Below are positions 22,622 to 38,100 of a DNA stretch of 60,000 bases, piece by piece (the stretch's first letter is position 1; every line of letters begins with the position of its first letter). The notes beneath the pieces are model-generated. The model was not told the origin of the DNA. It searched no databases and worked only from the letters and a program-made list of their open reading frames with translations. The stretch is from Strigamia acuminata. Taxonomy: Eukaryota; Arthropoda; Chilopoda; Geophilomorpha; Linotaeniidae. The stretch spans positions 24,456,427 to 24,516,426 of the forward strand of contig OX442315.1 of assembly GCA_949358305.1 (NCBI GenBank). The letters are read 5' to 3'. Position numbers and translations under genes: made by a program.

Positions 22622-24548
22622 CTAAAAAAAAAAGTTAACTTGTTGAATATCATCTGGCAAATATTTTTGATCTACTGGCTCCGCATAATCTGGGTTATAT
22701 TTATAGTCTTTGGCGTAACCAAGCTCCTTCATGAGCGTCGTAGGTGCATTTCTCAAATGAAGCGGCACACCAGGCAATGGTCCCCTGTGTTGAGCAATAC
22801 AATTTTCAGCTTTTGAATATGCTTTATAAATCGCTACTGATTTCGGGCACCGCGCCAAGTAGACCACGCACTGGGCTAAAATAACCTAAACAAAAATAGT
22901 TTATTTCTAAACAACAAAAATCATCAAACGACAATCAAACGACTCTCACTTTGCATTCTGGTATACCAATAAACTGGCAAGCTTGATAGGTGCTAACGGC
23001 CTGCTGTAATGCTGTATGATCCGCCAAACCTTGAACAAAAACTCAATGAACTCAGTCAGTATTCGAATTAGTATTTTACCTATGTCTTCACTCGCACATC
23101 GAATCAATCGCCGGGCAATATACAGCGGATCCTCGCCGCCAACGAGCATTCTAGCTAACCAATACAGCGACGCGTTATCATCACTCCCACGAATTGATTT
23201 ATGAAGCGCAGAAATACAATTGTAATGCTCGTCTCCTAGAAATCAATATGTCATTTTTATCTCGTCTCCTTGTTTACTATGGTCGTTTCGTACCTGCTCT
23301 ATCGTATAGCGTGTGTGTTTTTAATAAAGCCTCTTTGATATCTTTTTCTTGAATGGGTTTCTTCATTTTCGTTGATTGAGCATGCTGGATTGCCAACTGA
23401 AGACTATTAAGAGCAATTCTGGCATCTCCGTCACAAATCTGTGCCAATGTTGACAAAGCCCCTCTTTCGATAGAAATATTCGTTTCGTTTTTGGTTTCCG
23501 AATCGTCGTTTGTTGTTAAATGTATTTCAAGGCGATCGATGGCCCGAAATAATATCTTTTCGATCGCTTCCACCGGTAGTTTCTCCAACACAAATACGCG
23601 ACATCGACTCAGCAACGCTTTATTGAGGGAAAACGATGGGTTTTCTGTGGTGGCTCCGATTAATCTAATTGTGCCATTCTCAATATGGGGTAAAAATGTA
23701 TCCTGGTATAGTAATGACGTAATGTTAAAATATTATTAAATTAAATCGCAAAGCGGAACAGGAAATCACTTGTTGGAGCTTGTTGAATCGGTGAATTTCA
23801 TCCATGAAAATAATTGTTCCTCTGTGATACATCCGAGTCTCCAGACTGGCTCTTTTAATCACTTCTTTCACTTCTGCAATTCCGGAACCAGCGGCTGAGA
23901 AACTGACAAAGCGAGCACCGTTGTTGGCTTTGCACGTATTTGAGATGATCTTCGCCAATGAAGTCTTAAAAATTAAAAAAAAATTCATTATTTAATTTTT
24001 CTTTCTTTTTGTTTCTATCTTACTTTCCCACAGCCAGGTGGACCCCATAAAATCATGTTGGGAATTTGCATTGATTCAATTAAAGGTTTCAAAACTGAAC
24101 AACTCCCCATAAGTTCTTCTTGACCGAAGTATTCAACGAGCGAAAACGGTCTCATTTTCTCGGCCAAAGGAACATCAGCAAACCACTTTTCGTCATTATT
24201 CTCACATGCTGTAATAGTATAATTTTGTTGACTGGTTGTTGTTGACTGAGAAACATTATAATTTTGTTGACTGGTTGTTGTTGACCGAGAATCATTATAA
24301 TTTTCTTGACTGGTTGATGTTGACTGATTAAAATTATTCTTCGGTTTGTTTACTGATTTTGGAGATGGCGCCAAACAGCCCCACGCTGCAGAACTAGATA
24401 ACTTTGACTTCTTCGTGACAGGTCCGCTTCCTCCCTGAGATTTTATCAAACATTCTTCCACATGATTGTGAATATCCAAAACGGAGAAAAGTTCGTGACA
24501 AATGGGACACTCGCTCCTACTATTTCCAATGCTATTTTCCTCTTCCAT
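22622..24548 (-). CDS. WRNIP1: WRNIP1 (Werner helicase-interacting protein), AAA+ ATPase
   Basis: Six exons (24024-24548, 23770-23964, 23294-23702, 23080-23235, 22950-23029, 22622-22885) give 542 residues; the human protein has 665. Order: an N-terminal ubiquitin-binding zinc finger (CPIC … HNHVEEC, residues 15-40), a Ser/Gln-rich linker with three 13-residue repeats, then the AAA+ core with WGPPGCGK (Walker A, split by an intron), [10 protein letters not shown] (Walker B), GATTENPSF and SRC sensor region, and the clamp-loader-like C-terminal part with [11 protein letters not shown] and RIIRCASED-like sequence. WRNIP1/Mgs1 protects stalled forks and binds ubiquitylated PCNA in the nucleus. 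Start chosen at the first ATG before the zinc finger. Divergent from the 5'-nucleotidase gene. Confidence 0.93.
24221..24337 (-). repeat. 39-bp in-frame tandem repeat in WRNIP1 exon 1
   Basis: Three copies of a 39-base unit encode 13-residue repeats of the type [10 protein letters not shown] in the linker between zinc finger and ATPase core. The unit length keeps the frame. Confidence 0.85.
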
Positions 24549-25009
24549 TATAAATATCTTCAGTGCACCTAAATCGTTCAAAATATTCTTTAGACTAATA
24601 ACAAAATTTAACCGTTTCTCGTTGACAACTGAACACGTGACAATCTTTCAGATACTGGACAGACAGGATATTTATTGCACATGCTCGGTACTCACACATC
24701 GTTTCATTTCCCACGTTTTAAACTGCCTGTGTTTCTCGCTAGGTGCCACTATTATCCACTCTATGTCTCCACTTAGATTTGCTCCACTCCCCTCTCACTT
24801 TTACGCCTGATTCTTGCGCTTATTTCCGGGACCGCTCTTTATTTCTGGGCGTGTTCAGCTGGTGTTTTATATAATTTTGCAGCAGTCGGGGACTCAGGAA
24901 TTGAATGATCGTGTTGAGAAGACAATCTTATGCAAGCATCTAATTATTTCATTATGCAACCACGTAATTTAGCATTTCAAATTATCTTTACAGCTCCCGA
25001 GTGACATTG
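24549..25009. promoter_or_regulatory. divergent promoter region of WRNIP1 and the 5'-nucleotidase gene
   Basis: 461 bp between two start codons on opposite strands. An acceptor-like TTTACAG lies about 20 bases before the 25010 ATG, so a 5' UTR intron is likely. Nothing else recognised. Confidence 0.35.
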
Positions 25010-27877
25010 ATGACTGAAGAAATGGTTCACTCATCAGGAACGATTACCATTTTCCACTTTAACGATTGTTATAACATTGAACCTCAAAAACATGAGCCAG
25101 TCGGAGGAGCTGCGAGATTTTGCACGGCGTTTAAAAGACTTTCACACCTTAATCCTCTGGTTCTCTTCAGTGGCGATATTCTGGCGCCCTCATTAAGTGA
25201 GCATGAATCATATCGATGTTTGACTTTTACTAAATTGAAATTATAAATGGTGAAACATTTTTCCAATGGAAAATTATTTCTCATATTGATTACATGGAGA
25301 AAAACAAACGACCCAAATATGGAAATTGCAAATATTTGCATTCATTTATGAGGAATAATAACCATAAATTTCCATTGTATTCTTATTGCACTGTTTATTT
25401 TTTAATTTTATGTTTTGCATTTTCAGTGAGTAATTTTACGCAAGGGGAACAAATGATTCCAGTACTCAATTCACTTAACGTACATTGTGCTGTATATGGC
25501 AATCATGATTTTGGTATTTATTAATTTAAAATTTTTTTTTTTTTTTTTTGGATATTTTAAATATTTTAAATTACTTAAATTTAGATTTTGGAATCGAAAA
25601 CTTGCTGCGTTGCGCAAGGGAAACTTCATTTCCGTGGCTGATGAGTAATGTGATTGACAATGAAACAAAACAACCACTTGCAGATGGTAAAATTTATCAC
25701 ATTACGGAATGGCAAGGAAAAAAAGTAGAAAACAATTAGAATATGAATTGGAGTTGAGCCAAGAAATTAATTTTAACAACACCATTGTTCCAGTTGGGAA
25801 TAATTGGTTTAGTGGAAATAGAATGGTTAGCAACGCTCGCTACTATAGATCCGTCAGAGGTGACCTACAGCGATTTTGTAACCGAGGGAAGGAAATTGGC
25901 GAGGCTGCTTAAAGATAAGGTTTGTCATTACGTGGTTAGTAATTTCGATTAATTAATTAATGTTATTTAGGGAGTGGATTATGTAATTGCTCTGACGCAC
26001 ATGCGCACACCAAACGACACAAGGTTAGCTGAAAATGTAGACGAAATAGATTTGATTTTAGGTGGCCACGATCATGTGTACGAAGTAAAGCAAGTAAGGG
26101 AATTCAAAAGATTATGATCCGAGATCGAATAAACAGTTTTGCTTAATACTTTTAGGTAAATGGGAAATATATAATCAAAAGTGGAACAGATTTTAGAAAT
26201 TTTTCTGTTGTCACGCTTTCTTTCAATCATAATAAAGTTGACGTTTCGGTCGAAAATATCTCCGTTACATCCGACATTCCAGAGGACGATGATCTCAAAA
26301 CAAAACTTGACAAATATTCTGGTAACAATTACTTAGTGAAAATTACTTAATTAAATGGAATTTAAAATCGGTTTTGTTCAGGTTTAGTCGATACCCGAAT
26401 GGATGTTGTACTGGGGAGTTTTAGTGTGGACTTAGATGGCACGTTTGCTAGCATTAGGACTCGGGAAACCAATTTGGGCAATTTCATATGTGACGTCATG
26501 CTTGCCTCGACTCACAGTGATTTGGCAATATTAAATGCAGGGACTTTGCGATCTGATCGGATACACAGTAAAGGTGAATTCACCATGAGGGATCTTCACA
26601 CCATTCTTCCGATATTGGATCCGCTCGTTGTACTTAATGTTCCAGGTTGTATTTATAAATTATTGACTTAAATTAAAGAATTATTCTTACTTAATTTATT
26701 AATTTTTAGGACGCGACATTGTGACGATGTTGGAGAATGGGGTGTCTCAATATCCCAAATTAGAAGGTCGGTTCCCCCAGGTGGCGGGTGTTGCGTTTGG
26801 TTTTAACCCCGATAAACCTCCCGGAGAGCGGGTTGATCCTCGTTACATTAAAATCGGTGACGAATATCTCGATGTGGACCAGGTAAAAGAGTTTAATAAA
26901 TAATTTTGAACTAATAAACGATGATGAATGAAATTTTCAGATATATAGATTAGCAACAAAAGAATATTTACATATGGGAAAAGATGGTTATGATGTATTA
27001 AAAAATGCAGAAGTTGTGGTAAAGTATAATTAGCTGCTTGATCGGTTGTTTTCGGGTAATTAAATTTTGTTTTTAGTTGGATGAAGACTCGTGTCCAGAG
27101 TTGTGCATTGCCATTCAAAATCATTTTCAATCAATTAGACTTTTCAGTGGTTGTTCTAAAACAAAAACTAAACATCGTCAAAGTTTAGTATGCCTATCGA
27201 GAAGGTAGGCGCAACAGGTGGTAAAGTATTAAATAACTAAAGAAATTACTTTTTTTTTCAATGTGCAGGCATAGCACGGTGAGAATGATCGAAGGAAACA
27301 TTTCGTCCAGTTCTGTACGCAGCATGAGACTAGGGGCTAGTTTTGATGCGGCAGCAAAACGGAATTTATTCCAACGTCAGACTTCAGTTGATGACATCGA
27401 AAAGGAGACGTGCAAATTGGAGCCTAAAATTGAGGGGCGGATTTTTGTTGTTACTGACGAAGTACGTGTAAATGGTTTAATTTTATCTGCTATAGATGTC
27501 ACACGCCCGCTGTTATCTTTTTATTTTATATTATTATCTTTTTATTTAATTTTATTTTTTATCTTTTTTTAAGTTTTATTTCGTTCATTTTTTATTATTT
27601 GCATGCTTTTTTTTTGTTTTGTTTCATAAAGACTGCAGATAATGCCGCTAAAAATGCAGCTATTTAAAGTGAAAGGAAATGTGAGTTTTACTCAGATCGG
27701 TGTAATTCAATTTTTCGAGTTAATTATGTTATTATTATAATAATAATTATTATAAATTGTTATTATTCCTAGATAACACAACAATTGGAAAAAGAACGAC
27801 TGTTGTATGAAACACTTTCATTGAAACCAGATCCGATTGAAGAAGTGGAAGAAAACAACAGTTTTGACCAGACTTAA
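25010..27877 (+). CDS. 5'-nucleotidase-family metallophosphatase
   Basis: Thirteen exons (25010-25196, 25427-25513, 25585-25724, 25794-25919, 25971-26093, 26156-26321, 26382-26645, 26710-26882, 26941-27018, 27077-27204, 27269-27461, 27639-27680, 27773-27877) give 603 residues. The calcineurin-like domain has FHFNDCYNIEP, FSGD, GNHDFDFG, THMRTPND and GGHDH, the expected metal ligands. The 5'-nucleotidase C-terminal domain follows (residues about 280-480; NLGNFICD, LNAGTLR, PQVAG). The ND-x-Y variant of the first motif marks the cytosolic-looking clade often labelled mannosylglucosyl-3-phosphoglycerate phosphatase-like; the true substrate is unknown. No signal peptide or GPI signal, unlike CD73. 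An extra C-terminal tail of about 120 residues ends in a charged coiled segment. Confidence 0.85.
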
Positions 27878-28273
27878 TATTGGATCCAAAATTGAACAAA
27901 TCTTAAGCACATTTCAATTACAAAATTAACTTTTTTTTTTAATTTATTCTTTTGTGCAATTAATTCTAGAATACTAAATCCTAGTTGGAAACGCACTGTA
28001 GTCAGATTTAACATTTAACATTTAGATTCGTTTAGTTTATACTTTGAAATTAAACAATAAAAAAAAATATTTTTGTATAAAATATTATAGTTTAATTAAT
28101 TAATTGAAATTGTCATATTTCAACTGAATAAAGATTAATCGTAACTGGACATCTTTTCAAATAGAATTGTTTAGTACTTATCAAGTACAAATATTTATAC
28201 AATGCTGATTTTGTTTTCAAAGAAATAAATAGTAGAAAAAAGTGCAGTCGGTTACATCAATCTGCTTTGAATG
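27878..28273. other. convergent 3' intergenic region
   Basis: 396 bp between the stops of the 5'-nucleotidase and SYS1 genes, with several AATAAA-like signals on both strands (for example near 28045, 28125 and 28225). No other feature. Confidence 0.5.
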
Positions 28274-28869
28274 TCATAAATCGACTTTAGCCCCCATACT
28301 CAGTGGTATAGTTTTCATTTCAGTCCTCATGCACAGAAATTCACCACAAACACACATCAAAGTAACGCACACCAACACTAACAACCACCATGCTGTGGTT
28401 GAAGGGAAAAGTCCATTGAAACACCAACATCCAATCAAATGCAGAACGTGAGCGGTTACAGCGAAATCCAGGCACTGTTTAGTTCTGCCGATGACGTACC
28501 ACAATCCAAATGCACTAAAAAAAACAATATTGGTTATAAAATGGGTACAATTTCAAAATTTGTCTATGATAATTGATATTTACCATGTCAATGAGTTGAG
28601 AACGAAAGCTGCCACTATAACTCTTCCTCCGGTTTCTTTAATACGTAAATCCTAATTTAAAAATATATTAGAAATGAATTGTTATGATTCAAATTATCTA
28701 TCCATGCCTGGTATCGAAATATCTGATTGAGCGATTGTGATGATCCCAATAGTGAATCTATACAAGCGAGCCAAAATCCGAGACATGCATAGTAAATGCA
28801 TTGCATAGTCACAATTTGACTGATTATTAAAATCGGGTCCCATACCGAATACCGAAAATATCCAGACAT
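28274..28869 (-). CDS. SYS1: SYS1 Golgi-localised membrane protein
   Basis: Three exons (28708-28869, 28584-28651, 28274-28514) give 156 residues, the same length as human SYS1. Landmarks are the start with YSVWDPILIISQ, the first helices, RTKQCLDF, HLIGCW, FPSTTAWW and the C-terminal GEFLCMRTEMK. SYS1 is a four-helix Golgi protein that recruits ARFRP1/Arl3 to the trans-Golgi for vesicle tethering. The first intron (28652-28707) has no GT anywhere inside it; the only join matching the protein uses CAG|GCATGG, a GC-AG intron. Convergent with the 5'-nucleotidase gene, divergent from COX4. Confidence 0.93.
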
Positions 28870-29432
28870 TATGAAAGTCTCGTGTTTGTTACCGTAATAT
28901 AGACATTCTTGTTGGATATTAAAAGCAAACGCGAAAATCTGAGATCAGATGTACGAGCTAACTTCGGCTCGGTGTACCTGGATACGTCATCGATTAGTCA
29001 CATCCATATGTATCGTGACGTCGATCAAAAGTTTTAAAAATAAAATAACTAAAAGAATAATTCGTTTTTTGCCAACACTTTTTATTGAAATTAATTAAAT
29101 TTATTAATAACTGCCTAATTGTTTTTGCAATGCATTGCAGCTTTTTTGAGTTTCGGGTTCGAGAGTGCTCAGTTCCATTTTGTCTCGAGTACTGCTGCCG
29201 AAGGACGAGCACGTCGAGTGAGTAATAAGTTAGTAGGATTTTATTTTGCAATTGAATTGTATTTCTTTAAGTGCATTTTGTCATAAACCTTAATAATGCA
29301 TATGGTGAATTGCAATTTGTGCTCGTGACAATTAATCACTTATTTTTTTTCTTCTCCAAGTTGGGTCATTCCGGTCGTTGTTTTTCTTGGAAATCTTAAT
29401 CGACATAGTTGTTTACTTTTCTTCTTAGAATC
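28870..29432. promoter_or_regulatory. divergent promoter region of SYS1 and COX4
   Basis: 563 bp between the start codons. A probable COX4 5' UTR intron ends at CTTCTTAG, five bases before the ATG (29433). GC-richer sequence with CGAG/CTCG motifs lies around 29150-29220. Confidence 0.35.
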
Positions 29433-30144
29433 ATGGCCAATAATTTGCTACGAATACGTTTAGTGGCCAAACATATTTCCTGCAAAAATATTAACTTGCA
29501 GACGGCTAGCTGCTTCACCAAAGCCAAAATCGGAAAACGGGAAATAGTTGGATATGGCATGAATGGACAAGCTAATTACATCGACCGCGCCGATTTTCCG
29601 ATGCCTGCCATAAGGTGAGTTTAGAAAATCGCTAAATTGAATTTATTTAATCAAAATTTTTTTTCAGATTTCGTGAAATCGGTCCCGAACTATCTGCTAT
29701 CAAAGAAAAGGAAAAGGGAGATTGGAAGAATCTTACTATTGATGAAAAGAAAACTTGTAAAATTTGAGATTTAAAAAATGAAAATTTTATTTTAACTTGT
29801 AATCGTTTGATTAGTGTATCGTGCAAGCTTCTGCCAAACGTTTGCTGAAATGAATGCACCTTCGGGAGACTGGAAATTCATGGTTTCTGGGGTATTTGTG
29901 GCATGTTCATTGGTAATATGGTTCTACGTATGGATGCACAAATTCGGTATAATAGTTTTTTAGTTGTAAAATATCCTTTTCGTCCTAATCTTGTATTTAT
30001 TTATTTTTAGTTTACGGACCTTTGCCGCCATCATTCAGTCCCGAGGCACAGAAAGCACAGATGCAAAGGATGCTCGATCTGCGCATTAATCCTATTGAAG
30101 GCATCTCATCGAAGTATGACTTTGAAAATGACCGTTGGAAATAA
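29433..30144 (+). CDS. COX4: cytochrome c oxidase subunit 4
   Basis: Four exons (29433-29614, 29668-29756, 29815-29946, 30011-30144) give 178 residues. A basic, Arg/Lys-containing presequence suited to mitochondrial import is followed by the typical COX4 matrix part (YIDRADFPMP, LSAIKEKEKGDWKNL, CQTFAEMN), one membrane helix (VFVACSLVIWFYVW) and the intermembrane tail with VYGPLPPSF, QRMLDLRINPI, SSKYDFENDRWK. It is a nuclear-encoded subunit of complex IV in the inner mitochondrial membrane. Confidence 0.95.
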
Positions 30145-30386
30145 TTGGTTGTACATAAGAATGTAGTCTTAAGTGTATTTTTGGTTCAAATATTTCATTT
30201 TAATTTTGTTCAAAGATGTTACAGTAATAGTGATAAAGAAATCGGTGTAACATTAGATTATAATTTCATTATTCTTTTTTGTCCCAGTTCATAGGTAAAT
30301 GTACACAAATCTAATAAAATAAATCCTCTGACTAGAACTACCATAATACTCAAAAGTTTTAATGATTAATGCCAATGAATGATCTA

Positions 30387-33886
<3,500 letters not shown>

Positions 33887-34102
33887 CAATTTGGTTGTTG
33901 CCGATAGTATTTAAGTGTTTTAGGTTGAAACACCATAGACGTAACACCTACTTTACTCCAAAGGCTGCGGTCCTGAAGTAATACGGTGGCGCCACCGCAC
34001 GGAGAATTTCAGGCGCCAAATTTAGATAAAACTTATTTTGTTTCGTTTTGCCGCCTTCGTCACACTTGTACTGGTGCGTTAGTTTTGGTCGTTGTTCCAA
34101 GA
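33887..34102. promoter_or_regulatory. divergent promoter region of VPS35 and ORC6
   Basis: 216 bp between start codons, with a locally GC-rich centre (GGTGGCGCCACCG, a near palindrome, at about 33987-33999) where both transcripts probably start. Shared promoter inferred. Confidence 0.4.
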
Positions 34103-35155
34103 ATGTCTGTTAATATGTTTAATACGCTCGCTAAAAAGTTGGGACTTGAAGACTTTAAAGTGGTTAATAAGGCAGAGGAAATACTGCGATTAATAGATAT
34201 AAAAAACGTTGCAATTCCTTTAAATGGCACTCCGAAATTGGTCGTTGCGTTGGATTTGGCAGCCACAAGTTTGAAATTACACCTTGATCGGGTATTTATT
34301 AACCTTGTTTTTTATATAGCCTAGGTTTGTTATATATCCACCTAATTTATGTTTAAATTTCAGAATCACGCAATTAGCTTAGCCGGTGTTGGTAAAAAGA
34401 ATTATTTAACCTCGCTGCAATTACTCGAAGATATTTTAAATTTAACCAAAAATCCGTCAATCAAAGACATTTGCCTACATCTTGGGTGCATGGACGTAAT
34501 TAATGAAGCCAAACACATTATTAAAAGGTATTGCCATTCATTGTTTAAATGTGAACATATTTTAACATATTTTAAAAACTAGATATCAAGAAATTTATGA
34601 CAAACACAATACGATTGATTGCGAAAAGCCAATGTTTGTAGTTGCTGCAGTATTTGTCGCTTGCAAGTATGTAAAAACATTAACGACGAATGTAAAAAAA
34701 AATATTAACGTTGTGAAATGACTTTAGAAAATTCAAAACAAGAATTGACCAGACAAAACTTGTCGAACTTGCTAAAGTAAAAAGGAGCATGTTAAAGAGG
34801 ATCATATTGGCGATGGAACCGCTGACAGATAACCGAGATGAAAACGGTAAACACCAACTTAATACAACAAATAAAAGCAAATTAATGGCATAATTTTTTA
34901 TTTTTTTTAGAAACTGACGGTCAAGAAAGTGAACTACCCAAAACACTTCTCGGTATGGTGGAAGATAAACTAAAAGGTATTTTTGAAAAATAGCTAGGCT
35001 TATTTTCGATATTTCAATTCACCTTGCACTAAATTTCAGAAACACCGAGCAAACGACTGCGATCACACGGTAATGAAACTGAGGAAGTAAATTACGATTC
35101 ATGGCGGCAGAAAATTTTAGCCAATGCTGCAGCAGCGATGGCAAATAGAGACTAA
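34103..35155 (+). CDS. ORC6: origin recognition complex subunit 6
   Basis: Six exons, the first three at 34103-34291, 34364-34527 and 34583-34666, the last ending at 35155. The protein opens with a cyclin-box/TFIIB-like fold: KAEEILRLIDIK, LDLAATSLKLHLDR, the second box with NHAISLAGVGKKNYLTS and IKDICLHLGCMDVINEAK. A Lys-rich linker follows, and then the conserved C-terminal helix YDSWRQKILANAAAAM, which in other animals contacts ORC3. The gene is small, as expected (about 240 residues; human 252). ORC6 acts in nuclear replication-origin licensing. The start at 34103 is chosen because the frame upstream lacks an ATG; a second ATG at 34115 is possible. Confidence 0.92.
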
Positions 35156-35182
35156 ACTAATCAGTATAAATTTTCATAAAGT

Positions 35183-38100
35183 TTAATTGAACGTACTATT
35201 ATACAATTTGTAATATTCTTTTGAGTTGTAAATGTTACGAATCAATGATGGGCAGTTAGAGGATTGTAAATCGGGATACAGTTGTGGTACGAGTGAATAC
35301 TGCAAAAAATAAAAATTATTATTATATTTTCACCTATTTTCTTTTGTAAATAACTTACTTTCTGAATAAGCACTTTAGGAATGTAAGCTTCTAACTTTTT
35401 GGTTGGACGGTTCACCGAGAAAGACGCGTAATGAAGAAACGCATACTGCATGAAGTACGAGCAGAACCTGTTTAGTTTGGTCAAATTGAGATTCGAAAAT
35501 GAGCGGGAAAAATAAACATTACTTAAGGAGAAATTTCAACTGTTCATCCGTTTCGATCGGATAAGAGTAAGTAATCAGAGACGTGATATTATTTTCGTCC
35601 GTTGTTGAGTTTGCGTTTCCAGCTAGTGTTACAGGATGGAAAAATTGTTGTAGGGAACCTAAATGAACCAATAGTGCTGCCGTGAGCCAAATCTGGTGAT
35701 CTTGCAAGGTTAATCCCTGTAATTGAAAATTGAATTATAAAGTGCTTATCCCAAGTGCTTTGAATTATTCATTACCAGTTTTATTATTATTTCCCAAAGT
35801 CGTAGGTACAAAGCGTGTTGTAACGTTTTAAATGATGCAGCTAATAAAAGTAATTGGTCTAGCCAATGGTCTGATGCTTTTAGATTTGTCACTGCACATT
35901 GACATTTACTAAATGATAAAATCAAAAAATTTGCTATCTGAAAAAAAAATCATTTTAATTAAAAGAAGAAAACAAAATGTTAAGTAAAAAGGGTGTACTT
36001 GTTGAATATCTGAGTCAATTTTTTCACTAGGAGGATTTAGATATATTAATTCCTGTTGTACGCCGCTGTCTTTCTGCATCAATATGGATAAACGTTTTCC
36101 AATTTCCGAAAGATGAGTTCCAGGATCTGATTTGATTTTTTTTATATACCGGTAAGAAAAACAAGAAAAATAAGAATTAAATTCTAAAAATAAAACAAAA
36201 AACACTTGCAAGAATTTGATTTCAAAGTTAATTCATTCTCTAGTTGTTCAGGAAACGCCTCAAACAAATTCATCAATTCTGCCTTTGCATCTTTAGTTAA
36301 ATTTGTGGTATTGTCTAAAAAATGTTACAATAAGTCAATAAAAAATTCAAATTACATAAAAAATATAAATCAAACCTCTTGTTTTTATTTCCTCACACTC
36401 TGATATATACTTTTGGTATAAATTATTTGGAATTTTACCTGCTCTATAAAGTATATTTTATTATTTACACTACTTTCTATCAATTGTTTGATAGTTACTG
36501 CTTTAACGCGAGCACAAGATTCCTCCTTGCATCAGTAACATCTGTTGGCAACTTAAAAATGAAATGTATACTACAACAGGAAATTAACTCAACTAACTTA
36601 ACTCACCATTAAAGCAGGAAGAAAACGACTCAAATAATATGGTTTTCGGAAAATACTATTTAACATAGTTTTAGATAACTATTAGAATCAATATCAATTA
36701 AAACTTCATACATGCCTTATTTCAATTACATGACCAGGAACCTTGCCGTTTGCTTTGAAGGCTTTCACCATATTTTCAACGTCCTCGGTTACCACTTTCA
36801 GCATCTTTTTAAATGTTTTTTTTTTTTTTTAAATGTAATTCGTAAGACAATGAATTGTTTGGTATACTTTTTCCTTGACATCTTCATTCTGTATCGTGGA
36901 CAGGTTACCGTACTTAAATATTTTATCGTCAAAAACCTGCATACAAAACAAAATTTAAAAGTATTCAAACCAAGTTTTTACTCATTCGGAGTTCAACGAC
37001 ACCCCACCTTAAGGTCTTGTAGTTTTGTTTTGGCCAAAACGACGTACTCACTGAAATAACAACGGCAGTTAACGGGAATAAACGGTGGGTTCAAAATGTG
37101 AGCCTATAATTTTAGAAGTTTAATTTGTACATTTTAATGAAACGAATAGCACTTAAATTAACTGTAATAATTAATTCACCTGTAAATAGCAAGCTGGTTC
37201 AAACGGTATTAAATCAGATAAAACTTTCATTAACGCAGAAAACGTTTTCTTATTGTTTGCACTGGTAGAATTTTCGTGAAAAGTTGCCTGTGTGTGAGGT
37301 AAAAGCAAAAAATAAAAAAAAATTATTGAAAAATTTGATTGTCATTACCTTTAGCCATTCCTCATAAGGTGGATGAATATGAGTACCTTCATTAACAGCT
37401 TGCCTCGTCAGCGTTAACGCAATTTTGAATTTATTTTCTTCCGAACTGATCAACGAGTCGCGAATTAATGATACATTGTATGCTAAAAAATAATAGTAAT
37501 AAAAAATTGTAATACCGTAGTTCCTCCTAATTTATATTTCTTACTTCGTAAAATATTTGGACCGTCTTCATACAGAAGCAGGAAATGGGATATAAGAATC
37601 AAAAACGTCTTCCAATTAATGTTTGGAGAGTTTAAAATTTGTTTAATAAAACATTCCACTTGTTCCGCACTAAATGGCGAAAGTAACTGCAAACAATCGT
37701 CACATAAGTTTTATCTGCCGTAAACGCAATATTTAAATGGCTCACTTCAGTAACGATCATTTTTGTAAAATTATTGGTTTTGGAATAAGACCATTCGTGT
37801 TGTTTGGCGAGAACATCAGTAATATTAGCTAAATGGAGCAGTTGTTTAAAAAACCGATTATACGATAGCAAACTTCAACTTACCGTGTGAATTTTCTGTT
37901 TCCGTTGAATTGCGAGTGACTAAGCAAAAAATTTGCGAAGTGAAATACTTTTCTAATGCGGCTAATTCAATTAATCCACTTCGTGCAACAATTTCGTAGA
38001 TATTGATACTGTTCAAAGATATTTTTTCATTAATGTTTAAACTCTTTTTTTTCATTAATGTTTAAACTTTTTTTTCATTAATGTTTAAACTCTTTTTTTT

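Noticed and set aside
36679-36711. A 33-base GT-AG intron in FANCA
   Set aside because: It would add eight residues inside a block that aligns without gap to human FANCA; the 60-base GC-AG intron fits both length and alignment better.
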